From Pseudomonas sp. UBA4617 (GTDB taxonomy: Bacteria; Pseudomonadota; Gammaproteobacteria; Pseudomonadales; Pseudomonadaceae): DNA of 64,000 nucleotides. The stretch spans positions 223,486-287,485 of the forward strand of contig NZ_DGIR01000021.1 of NCBI RefSeq assembly GCF_002386445.1, written 5' to 3'. The translations under genes and the position numbers were made by a program. Positions 17,610 through 25,358 of this stretch are shown here, in pieces (the stretch's first letter is position 1; the number at the start of each line of letters is the position of its first letter). A model generated the notes under the pieces. That model ran no database searches. It was given only the letters and a program-made list of their open reading frames with translations, and had not been told where the DNA came from.

Positions 17610-18928
17610 CGCAGTCCCCACTCCACGAGTCGCTTATCAAGGTTGTTCACGGGTATAGAGGCTGCATTGCGCATCGATTCTGGAGCATCGGTCAGTAGAT
17701 CGGGCAACGCCCTGAATTCCTCAGCCGCCTTCTTCAACCGTTGCAGTAGAACATTGGGGTCGGTGTAACCAGCCAGCTCAGCGCAGTTGTCGCTCCAATC
17801 AGAAGACCCCTTGCGCTCCGCCGCCCACTTCGTCGTCCGTGTGATGCCCTCTTCATCCAGGATCATTGGCGCGAGGTCATAGATTGGCGCCAAACGAAAC
17901 TTCCCACCCACACGCATGATGGAGGTGTTGCGGCCGTGGTTATCGGTATTGCCTAGAATGCGGTTCAGCAGATCGCGCCGCACGTACTCGAACACCAGGT
18001 CGTGCACCTCATCCTGCTGGCCGTTGTCGATCCATAGACCTACCAGTCGGTGAACCACTTCGGCATGCGCCATCGGTTGCGCGTAGCCGGTAATGCCGCA
18101 GATCGAGTACACCGATTCCAGCGGTATCCGCTCCACCACGCCATCCACTATTCGGCGATCGAATCGTGGCATCCAGAGGCTTGGCTTCACTGCTTCTTCA
18201 AGGGCCAAACCATCAGAGGGAACCGTATCAAGACCGAGGGCAGCAACCGCCTTGTAGTAATGAAACTCTGTTCGCAGAATGTCTTTGTCGCGCTCGCCGC
18301 CTCGATTACGCGCAAACTTGATCAGCCAGTGACGGCACGCCTGGTCATCGGGGAGCATCGCGTCAGCATAGAGAGCACCGTCATGGGCTTCGGTCATGAC
18401 CAGCTTGGGGGCTTGCCCGTTGGCACCGGTAGCACCGCCCAACGCCGCGCCGGTTTCGTAGGCGTACTCAAGAAACTCGTTCGTCCTGTCCACGACCTCG
18501 GCATGCGCGAAAGCCTCGTGCCGATCCGGCTGGAGGCCTTCCACTGACTCCTTGATGCGCAGATGCCCAACAGGGGCCGGCGTAAAGCGCTCCAGAAGGT
18601 ACAGCCCCATTTCCACGCCATCGGGCTTAAGACGCCCGTAGCGGGATTCAAGAGAGTCCTTGGCAGCACCAGAGGGAATGATGTCGTAGAGGAATGCTGG
18701 ATACCCTTTGACGCCATGGTGGTCCCAGTTCAACGGCAGGTTAACGCTCAGGGCCAGTTCGCAACGATCTTCCATGCGATCAATGTTCGCGATGATGTAG
18801 TCGCCGTCGTATGCGACAAGGCACCTTCCATCAGCAACGCGCTCCGGGTTCTCAACCGTGAGTGTCGCGGCATCGCTCCATGCACCATCGGAGAAAGCCT
18901 GGATCGTGACTCTGAGCGGCATGGCCAT
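17606..18928 (-). CDS. hipA: HipA-family serine/threonine kinase toxin
   Basis: A 440-aa toxin of the HipA family; HipA of E. coli phosphorylates glutamyl-tRNA synthetase and halts translation. Seen are a couple_hipA-like N-terminal part, the PAFLYDIIPSGAA segment, the lysine-bearing WLIKFARNRGGERD strand, the catalytic loop ILGNTDNHGRNTS (Asp and Asn) and the metal-binding Asp in IYDLAPM. Catalytic residues look intact. The start MAMPLRVTIQ was preferred; the frame stays open 53 codons upstream, but that region contains the operator-like repeat. It is coupled by ATGA overlap to the XRE antitoxin gene. Confidence 0.92.
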   Translation of the reverse strand: MAMPLRVTIQAFSDGAWSDAATLTVENPERVADGRCLVAYDGDYIIANIDRMEDRCELALSVNLPLNWDHHGVKGYPAFLYDIIPSGAAKDSLESRYGRLKPDGVEMGLYLLERFTPAPVGHLRIKESVEGLQPDRHEAFAHAEVVDRTNEFLEYAYETGAALGGATGANGQAPKLVMTEAHDGALYADAMLPDDQACRHWLIKFARNRGGERDKDILRTEFHYYKAVAALGLDTVPSDGLALEEAVKPSLWMPRFDRRIVDGVVERIPLESVYSICGITGYAQPMAHAEVVHRLVGLWIDNGQQDEVHDLVFEYVRRDLLNRILGNTDNHGRNTSIMRVGGKFRLAPIYDLAPMILDEEGITRTTKWAAERKGSSDWSDNCAELAGYTDPNVLLQRLKKAAEEFRALPDLLTDAPESMRNAASIPVNNLDKRLVEWGLR

Positions 18929-18933
18929 ACCAT

Positions 18934-18957
18934 TAATCAGTATTTGGATGCTGATTA
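18934..18957. promoter_or_regulatory. Inverted repeat upstream of hipA (candidate HipB operator)
   Basis: TAATCAG-N10-CTGATTA, perfect 7-bp arms, begins 6 nt upstream of the hipA start. Spacing of 17 bp centre to centre suits a dimeric XRE repressor. Confidence 0.55.
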
Positions 18958-19159
18958 TCATAGTGAGCACGGCATAAACCGGCAATGGTTTGCTGATTAC
19001 GAGCTCTGGCCCAGGCAAAATCGGCACCGCACTACCGGTTACGTATTCGCCGAGCGCTGGAGGGCTGGAGGTCGCTGCGCCTGGCAAGCAGAAACTGCCT
19101 GTGATTCGGCCTATGGTTTATAGGACCCAGTTTATTTGCGCTGGTCAGGTGTTGGATGG

Positions 19160-19212
19160 CACGGGCTTCGTCCGTGATCGCGGGAGAACCCGCTCTTACA
19201 GGGCGGGAGCTG
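19160..19212. repeat. REP-like element
   Basis: Contains GATCGCGGGAGAACCCGCTC and an adjoining CAGGGCGGGAGCTGCCTG palindrome, typical of Pseudomonas REP sequence. It lies in the 445-nt gap between hipA and the island's left end. Confidence 0.5.
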
Positions 19213-19306
19213 CCTGTGAAAATGGGGCGAGTGGTGGCGCTGACCACAGGGGTTGGAACGGTTAAGTCCAATGCTCGCAGGCCTGCTGAGAAAAGACAGG
19301 CGCAAG

Positions 19307-19330
19307 AAAGCCCGCACTAGGCGGGCTTTT
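19307..19330 (-). terminator. Hairpin terminator beside the tRNA-Thr remnant
   Basis: AAAGCCCGC / GCGGGCTTT stem flanked by A/T runs. Read on the minus strand it lies 47 nt beyond the tRNA 3'-end-like sequence, matching the distance of the terminator at 34625-34650 from tRNA-Thr. It is probably the original terminator of tRNA-Thr, displaced by island insertion. Confidence 0.6.
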
Positions 19331-19373
19331 CGGGGTGTTTCGTAAACAGTCATAGACTTCTGGAAACTGGTCT

Positions 19374-19398
19374 CTAGTGCGGAGACAGGAATCGTACC
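19374..19398 (-). repeat. Left att-like site: diverged copy of tRNA-Thr 3' end
   Basis: GTGC-GGAGACAGGAATCG, followed by T-ACC, matches the end of tRNA-Thr at 34697-34719 with one missing base and one mismatch, in the same orientation. With the integrase at 33.2-34.5 kb this delimits a 15.3-kb insertion. The imperfect match suggests that the site has decayed. Confidence 0.6.
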
Positions 19399-19787
19399 AA
19401 CACGAAAGGGTCTGAATTCAATGGGTATTATTCTTAAGGGTACAACTCTTTATCTCTAAAATTATCCCCAGCCTATTTTCAGGATCCCGGCCACTGCGAA
19501 ATGGCATGACAGGATGATGGAGGACGGCTATGCAACGCGCTGACTGCGCTCATTGTGATCAATCTGCTCTTCGGTGCCGCGTCCAGTGTCACGCGAGATG
19601 ATTTTGCACAGAGCTCGAAGGAACGGATGATTTCCGGCCTAGCTGAGACCTTTGGTGTCGGTATCACGATTAGCCCGGCTCGCAAAGATGAAGCTCCTGC
19701 AGAATCCGACCCTGCCATGAGCCCCACGGCCAAAATCCCCTAAAATTCTCCGGCAGAATGCGCAGCGCTGTGAGCATCAACAGGCTG
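19399..19787. other. Island left-end non-coding stretch
   Basis: 389 nt that are AT-rich at first, then mixed. Only short frames occur here, e.g. a 62-aa frame at 19555-19743 starting MINLLFGAASSV, without a ribosome-binding site. No RNA gene or repeat was recognised. It follows the stop of the helicase gene. Confidence 0.35.
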
Positions 19788-22700
19788 TCAGGGCTTGCCG
19801 TCGCAAATACTCAGGTACGCACAGCGACTGCAGCTTCTGCCTCGGTTGGGCAACCGATCACCGGCGATAAAGCTCTTGGCCATCTTGTATACTGTCGTGC
19901 GCTCGATGCCACGCGAGGCGCCCTCTCGAATGCGCTTATCGGTGATCAACGAATAGATGGTGGCGTATCGGATGCCGGGGGCATTCATGTTCACCATCAT
20001 TGGCCTGAGTTGCTTCATCGTCCCTGACAGCCCTTCGTGCGCTCGGATCCAGTGCAGTTCGCTGCCCACCGACAGCATCCACGGCAGCACGATCTGCAGT
20101 CCACCCACCTCTGATACGAGCTCCTCTACCAGGCTGCCCCGAATCTCACCGACAAGCGCAAGGCCTCGCTTTACCGCTATCACGGCATCCTCATAGAGCT
20201 GCGGATCTTCAGTTTTCGGGGGCAGGAGGCGCGCTTTCCACGCTGCCTGGAACGCTGTCTGAGGTACGGCAGCGTTCTTCAACACCTCAAAGAGCATGTC
20301 GCTGACAGCCCACCGCGCCCGGATCGACACATCAATCTCCTGCTCAGCCGTCAGGGTCAGCTCATGCCGGTAATGGTACTGAAGCGGGCAGTTCATATAG
20401 GTCTGGAACGCTTCGTAGCTCACTGTGCTCGGCGCAACGGCGCTGCCAATCGGCAATGGGGCAGGCGGTATGGCAGGCAAACGGATGCCGAACAGTGTTC
20501 GAAGCTTCTTGCCTGCCGCGTTAAGGGGCGCCGGCCTGGTGGTGTCAGCGAGCTGGTAGAGGTACAGGTGATCGCGGGCACGGGACAGCGCCACGTAGAG
20601 CAGGTTGTTCCGCTCTACCTTTTCCTCGAACGCAAAATCATCATCGGTGCTGTTGAGCACCTCGGGAGGTATCAGCTCAAGTGGACGCAGATCGTAGAAG
20701 TAGGGCCGGTTGGGCCCGTAGGCGGTATCGTCGACGTTGGTGAGATGCACCGCCGAGTACTCAAGCCCCTTGCTGGAATGCACCGTCATGACGTTGACGG
20801 CATCCAGGGCTCTTGCCTCAGGCGGTATGCCTCGATCCGCCAGCTTCTCGCCAATGCGCCGACGTAGTTCTTCTTGCAGCAAGAACTTGGTGAGGCGGGA
20901 CTGACTGCCATCGCCGTCACCGTTGCGCACTGCGTAGACGAAGAGCCAGAGTGCGAGCCGGGCAGTGTGCGCCTCGATTGACGTGTCTGCCGGATTCGGG
21001 AACCCGTAGCGACGATCCAGCATTACCGTGGAAACGAACACCCACGGCTTTGTATTGCGCGTGAAACCCTGCAGCAACATGCTCAGGTTTGCTTTCGCCA
21101 CCTGCCCTTGTGCCGAGAGGCCCTGGATATTGCTCCAGATCCATCGACCACGCTGAAGCGCGGTACCACTGCCCTTCTGCGTGAGTCGCATGAGCAGCTC
21201 AATGTCCTGGGCCGTCATCGGGAATCGTGGATCCTGCATCAGACCGACCAAAGACCTGGGCTGCCGCATGCAGAGCAGCTCCATCAGGCAGAACAGTCGC
21301 TGGATTTCAGGCCGCTGGCAGATGTCCCCGAGATGAAGAACCGGCACGCCCCGCTTGCTCAGCTCCTCGACAACGTGCTCCACGTTCGTGGAGCTGCGGC
21401 TCATGACCAATTGCTCGCGGTAGGGGATGCCCTGAGCCGCAAGCGCCTTGATGCACGTTTCAAGGGTGGCTGCCTGGGCGAGGTTGGAGTCGCACTGGTA
21501 GAGCCTTGGGATTTCGCCAATCGATGGCCGATAAGCCGTGACCGGCTCAAGCGGCATCAGATGACGCAGCGCGTGATACGTGCCAGCGCAGTTGAACAGG
21601 TCGAGAATCTCAGGCGTGCTTCGCCTGTTCAGATCCAGTGCATAGCGCTTGTACGTCGGCGTGATGTGCCGCAAGCTTTTGAAGGTCTTGTCGAAATCGA
21701 TCAAGCTCTTGATGGAAGAGCCTCGCCAGTGATGGATCGCCTGGCGAACGTCACCGACCACCCACACCGAATTCGCATTCAGGGCCAACTGCCTGATCAG
21801 CTCGACCATGACCTCAGTGACATCCTGATATTCATCGACCAGCACATGCTCAAATTGATCGAGGTACTGCGCGACGGTGGCACGCGCGCGTCGTGCCTGG
21901 ATTGACGGGTAGGCGACCAGGTCGACGTAATCGACCCAGCACTTTTCCCGCATGGCCTCTTCATAGGCCTCAAAGAGTGTCGCGATGTCCTCACGCTCAT
22001 CCTGGACATCCTGATCACATGGGGGCAACGCCTTGAGCCGAGCGCGGTAGTCATCGACCGTCAGGCACTCTTCCTTCAAGCGCTTGATGTGCTCGATCAC
22101 ATCCGGAAGCCAATCGTAGGGGTTCTGTAGCCGCAGGTAGTATTTCAGCCTGACCTTGGCCAGGCGCCCAACCATCAACCTGACCTGCATGAGCTTGTCA
22201 GCCATGCTCACTTTCGCGCGGAGGTTGAACAGGTGGTGATGCTTACGAAGGAATTCCAGGCCGAAGGCGTGGAAGGTGCCCGCCCACACGTTTGTCGCGT
22301 TCTTGATACCTGAGGCAGCCAATCGCTCGACCAATTCAGCAGACGCCTTGTTGGTGAAGGTGAGCACCAGGATCTTGTTGGCCGGCACGCCTTGTTCAAG
22401 CAAGTACTTGATGCGGTGCACCAGGGTGGTCGTCTTCCCGGTGCCGGGGCCTGCCACCACGTTCACGAATGTTTCTTTGGCATGCGCCGCCAGGCGCTGC
22501 GAATCGGTCATTTCTGGCAATGCGCCAGGTGGTGCGGCGGGCAGGATCGGCAACAGAAGGCCGTCAAATAACTGTTGGCGAACGATCTCAATCGGTACCG
22601 TCAGTTTGAGCGAGATCTGACTCGCGCCGAGGTGCGCGAAAAACTGTTGCTGGGCGACGATACGAGGCAAGAGCAACTCGCGCGCGAACACATTGGCCTG

Positions 22701-23099
22701 CAGTTCAGTGCGCTCGTTTGCGCCGTACGCCTCAACCTTGACAATCGCCTCGCTGCCCTCGGAGGCGGTCATGGCCGCAAGATCCGCGTACGTGGTCTCT
22801 GGCAAATCGGCGTCCAAGTACCAGTGACCCAGTTCATGCGCGATCAGATAAGCCTTCTCGGCCTCACTGACATCCTTGCGGATGTACATGGTCTCATCGT
22901 TGCGCTTGAGTACACCATCGGTGCCACCCAGAATCGAATGGCCCGGTGGTACAAATTCGATCCCAACGCCGAGGATCACTTCAACGTTGGCAAGCAGCGT
23001 CTTGGAAGAAACTGCCTCCTGAAAGTCGGCTAACCCCACCAGCGACTCTCGGACATCCATGGCTTTCCGTCGAGCCCTGTCGAAGGGATTCATGCTCAA
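19788..23099 (-). CDS. ImmA/IrrE metallopeptidase fused to UvrD-type helicase
   Basis: An 1103-aa fusion. Residues 1-185 form an ImmA/IrrE-like zinc peptidase with HELGH at 88-92 and a probable third ligand at E132. Residues 195 to about 880 are a superfamily 1A helicase: Walker A GPGTGKTT 217-224, LTFTNKASAEL, DEYQD at 422-426, GDVRQAIHHWRG, TVHSSKGLEY and YVALSRARDHLYLY. The last 220 residues resemble the C-terminus of AddB/RecB-like proteins: an early Cys in NCPLQYHYRH and C1090, C1093, C1099 spaced as an iron-sulfur site. The acidic/lysine PD-(D/E)XK residues are not evident. ATGA overlap with the upstream regulator gene. Probably a DNA-sensing or DNA-processing defence factor; function inferred. 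Confidence 0.85.
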   Translation of the reverse strand: MSMNPFDRARRKAMDVRESLVGLADFQEAVSSKTLLANVEVILGVGIEFVPPGHSILGGTDGVLKRNDETMYIRKDVSEAEKAYLIAHELGHWYLDADLPETTYADLAAMTASEGSEAIVKVEAYGANERTELQANVFARELLLPRIVAQQQFFAHLGASQISLKLTVPIEIVRQQLFDGLLLPILPAAPPGALPEMTDSQRLAAHAKETFVNVVAGPGTGKTTTLVHRIKYLLEQGVPANKILVLTFTNKASAELVERLAASGIKNATNVWAGTFHAFGLEFLRKHHHLFNLRAKVSMADKLMQVRLMVGRLAKVRLKYYLRLQNPYDWLPDVIEHIKRLKEECLTVDDYRARLKALPPCDQDVQDEREDIATLFEAYEEAMREKCWVDYVDLVAYPSIQARRARATVAQYLDQFEHVLVDEYQDVTEVMVELIRQLALNANSVWVVGDVRQAIHHWRGSSIKSLIDFDKTFKSLRHITPTYKRYALDLNRRSTPEILDLFNCAGTYHALRHLMPLEPVTAYRPSIGEIPRLYQCDSNLAQAATLETCIKALAAQGIPYREQLVMSRSSTNVEHVVEELSKRGVPVLHLGDICQRPEIQRLFCLMELLCMRQPRSLVGLMQDPRFPMTAQDIELLMRLTQKGSGTALQRGRWIWSNIQGLSAQGQVAKANLSMLLQGFTRNTKPWVFVSTVMLDRRYGFPNPADTSIEAHTARLALWLFVYAVRNGDGDGSQSRLTKFLLQEELRRRIGEKLADRGIPPEARALDAVNVMTVHSSKGLEYSAVHLTNVDDTAYGPNRPYFYDLRPLELIPPEVLNSTDDDFAFEEKVERNNLLYVALSRARDHLYLYQLADTTRPAPLNAAGKKLRTLFGIRLPAIPPAPLPIGSAVAPSTVSYEAFQTYMNCPLQYHYRHELTLTAEQEIDVSIRARWAVSDMLFEVLKNAAVPQTAFQAAWKARLLPPKTEDPQLYEDAVIAVKRGLALVGEIRGSLVEELVSEVGGLQIVLPWMLSVGSELHWIRAHEGLSGTMKQLRPMMVNMNAPGIRYATIYSLITDKRIREGASRGIERTTVYKMAKSFIAGDRLPNRGRSCSRCAYLSICDGKP

Positions 23100-24172
23100 C
23101 CCTCCAGTTTCAGCAGGCGAGCTTCCTCGTCCGGCGACAATTCCAGCTCCTTCACTGCAACGCTCCAGGATTTCCGCTGCAGATCAACTTGTGGTTTACC
23201 TGCAGTGGCCTTGAAGGCAGGTACAGGCTGACTCGTAAAACGTCGCTCCAACGCAACGGAAAACGCGTCGAAGGGAACTTGCAGATAATCCGCCATTTTG
23301 CGGATGACCCGAGCAGGCGCAAAGACAGATCCGCCCAGAATCAGGGTTGCCAGAACACGGTTGTCGCCCAAGTCAGCCTCAGCAGCAATCTGCTTGGCCT
23401 TCGGCCCCTTTACACGCTCGATGGCTTCCAAAGCCAGCGCGACGGAAGCATCGGCAATTACCGGCGCCTTTACGGCCAACGCAGCGGCCACCGGACAGTG
23501 CGACAGCGCCTCGGCCAAAAGGCCATTTACGAACGACGAGGTGGAGCGTTCGTACTCTCCCGCCGTCAACTGCGTTTTCATGACCAGTCGACGCTCAGCA
23601 CGAATGCTCCAGTTTTTCGTTTGGGCACCGGCGAAGTCGTTTGCTTTTCGTTCGTACTCTGCCAGCAGCTTCGATGTGCTCTTGGTTCGGGACTCCCGAT
23701 CGAAGCGAGTCAGCCCATCTTGCAGAAGGTCACGTGCGGCGATCGCACGCGAGATGCCCCTCTGCTTGGCGACCGCGTCGATCTCCTCAAGCAGCGATAC
23801 CTTAGTCGTAACGCCGATCTGTTCGCGGGCTTTACGAGTAGCTTCATCCATCTGTTTAGCCTTCACCTCAGAATGCATGATCGTCTCCGTTGCCTGGGAG
23901 TTCACCGCAGGCTCTCTGGTTGAGACAGACATCTTTTCTTTCTGTTCTTCACGTGGAGCCAGTGGCATCACGTTCACAAGCGCGTGCATGAGGTTTAGCG
24001 CAACATGAGGTTCATCCTTGCCTTGCACATCCAAACAGGTGCCATCAGGGAGTGTAAGCCTGCATCTGAGTCCCTGAGCCGCTTTTGTCAGACTCATATA
24101 AGGCTTGAGGCAGGCTAGAAAACTAGCGCACCCGTTGAGATAATCGGCGAGCTTGAGGCTGGGCTTTTTCAT
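23096..24172 (-). CDS. Putative regulator partner of the ImmA-UvrD protein (RHH/XRE-like)
   Basis: A 358-aa protein of no family I can name. Residues about 138-180 (TTKVSLLEEIDAVAKQRG, then ISRAIAARDLLQDGL) resemble a ribbon-helix-helix. Residues about 265-320 (AAEADLGDNRVLATLI, then VIRKMADYLQVPFDAF) resemble an XRE helix-turn-helix. ImmA-type peptidases usually pair with, and cleave, such regulators, which supports a sensor/repressor role. It is the first gene of a two-gene operon (ATGA overlap) and has an operator-like array directly upstream. ATG start; the first 90 residues are unlike known domains and contain a Cys-rich stretch. Confidence 0.6.
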   Translation of the reverse strand: MKKPSLKLADYLNGCASFLACLKPYMSLTKAAQGLRCRLTLPDGTCLDVQGKDEPHVALNLMHALVNVMPLAPREEQKEKMSVSTREPAVNSQATETIMHSEVKAKQMDEATRKAREQIGVTTKVSLLEEIDAVAKQRGISRAIAARDLLQDGLTRFDRESRTKSTSKLLAEYERKANDFAGAQTKNWSIRAERRLVMKTQLTAGEYERSTSSFVNGLLAEALSHCPVAAALAVKAPVIADASVALALEAIERVKGPKAKQIAAEADLGDNRVLATLILGGSVFAPARVIRKMADYLQVPFDAFSVALERRFTSQPVPAFKATAGKPQVDLQRKSWSVAVKELELSPDEEARLLKLEG

Positions 24173-24200
24173 GGATCCGAACGATCGCTAGCAAGAAGAC

Positions 24201-24240
24201 GCGTGATGGGTCACGCTGGCGTATATCACATTTATATCAC
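24201..24240. promoter_or_regulatory. Operator-like array in divergent promoter
   Basis: Within the 88-nt gap between divergent genes lie a perfect inverted repeat GCGTGA-TGGG-TCACGC (24201-24216) and two direct copies of TATATCAC (24222-24229 and 24233-24240) with an 11-nt period. All share a GTGA/TCAC core. Likely target of the adjacent regulator, controlling both directions. Confidence 0.5.
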
Positions 24241-24260
24241 CCGCACGCGTAGGCACACAA

Positions 24261-25292
24261 TTGATCGACGCTCATTTTTGTACTGCTTTGCGAATCGTTA
24301 TCACGAACTGGAAGTCGCAGCTCAGCGTTGAGGACATGGCTCAACAGCTCAGTGATCCCGTTGCATTTGGCCATGCCTTGCTGCCAGCGCTTGATGCCGA
24401 ACTGGCCAATCTGGGCTGTAAACGCAGCGACGTTCATGATCTTGCTTGGCAAATGCCGTGCCTGCATTTGCGCAGCGTGTTCGACCCCCAGAGCATTCCT
24501 GACACGCCAATCGGCTTTCGTCCGGTACCGGACTGCGTCGGCACACTGGTAGCGCGCGCCACGGCAATCATGTGCCTGGCCGGACTGGGGGCCGATACCG
24601 TGTCGTATGGTTCGGAAAACGGTGGCGACCTCTTCGTGAACCTGGTCGTGATTCCGGGTGAAGGCCGGGTTTCTGAAAAGTCGCAAGGAAAAATGAACGG
24701 CCACACCGATGGTGTTTCGTTCCCCATGCGCGGCCACCGCGACCCTGAAAACCCGCGCATTGCACCATCGCCGGACTTTGTCTGCCTGTCAGCGCTGCGC
24801 AACCCTAACGCAGTGCCGACGACCGTGATGCCGCTTGAAGCCATCTTGAGCGAGCTTGACCCCGAGCACATTCAGGAACTGCAGAAACCGCAATACATCC
24901 TGCAGTCGCAGCTCACCTTCCGCGACGGCATGGAAGAGATCCTGGGCGAAGAGCTGCTGGTCGATGACGCCCAACTGCTGTTTCGCATGCAGAGCGGATT
25001 CTGGATTCGCTACAGCCACAGCTCCACTCAGCCAGCCGATGTCGGTGAAACGCCCGCCAAGAAGGCGATGCATGCGCTGACACAGGCCTGCTTGAACTGC
25101 GTGATCCCTGTCGCCCTGGCGCCCGGGGACATTGCCATCGTCAACAACCGCATTGCGCTGCATGGCCGGACAAAGGTCGGCGAGGGACACGGCGGCGTGT
25201 CCCGCTGGATGCTGCGTACCTACGGGCTTGATACTTCCGAACTCGACGAGTCCCAACGCCACCCCAACAGCACCTTCATGCTGTTCCCCTGA
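24261..25292 (+). CDS. TauD-like Fe(II)/2-oxoglutarate-dependent oxygenase
   Basis: A 343-aa protein of the TauD/clavaminate synthase-like fold. The metal triad is visible as HTD in GKMNGHTDGVSFPMRG and the distal His in NNRIALHGRTKVG, with the 2-oxoglutarate-binding Arg in SRWMLRTY. So a catalytically intact oxygenase is expected. TTG start with AGG about 8 nt upstream; the next in-frame ATG is 25 codons in. It is divergent from the regulator/ImmA-UvrD operon, sharing the operator array. No sulfonate or amino-acid genes are near, so nutrient scavenging is not supported. Substrate unknown. Confidence 0.82.
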   Translation: MIDAHFCTALRIVITNWKSQLSVEDMAQQLSDPVAFGHALLPALDAELANLGCKRSDVHDLAWQMPCLHLRSVFDPQSIPDTPIGFRPVPDCVGTLVARATAIMCLAGLGADTVSYGSENGGDLFVNLVVIPGEGRVSEKSQGKMNGHTDGVSFPMRGHRDPENPRIAPSPDFVCLSALRNPNAVPTTVMPLEAILSELDPEHIQELQKPQYILQSQLTFRDGMEEILGEELLVDDAQLLFRMQSGFWIRYSHSSTQPADVGETPAKKAMHALTQACLNCVIPVALAPGDIAIVNNRIALHGRTKVGEGHGGVSRWMLRTYGLDTSELDESQRHPNSTFMLFP

Positions 25293-25358
25293 TAGACAGG
25301 TATCAGCCAGGCTGGGGCGTTTCTAGACGCCCGAGCCTGGTTGCAGAGGGTTCGCGCA

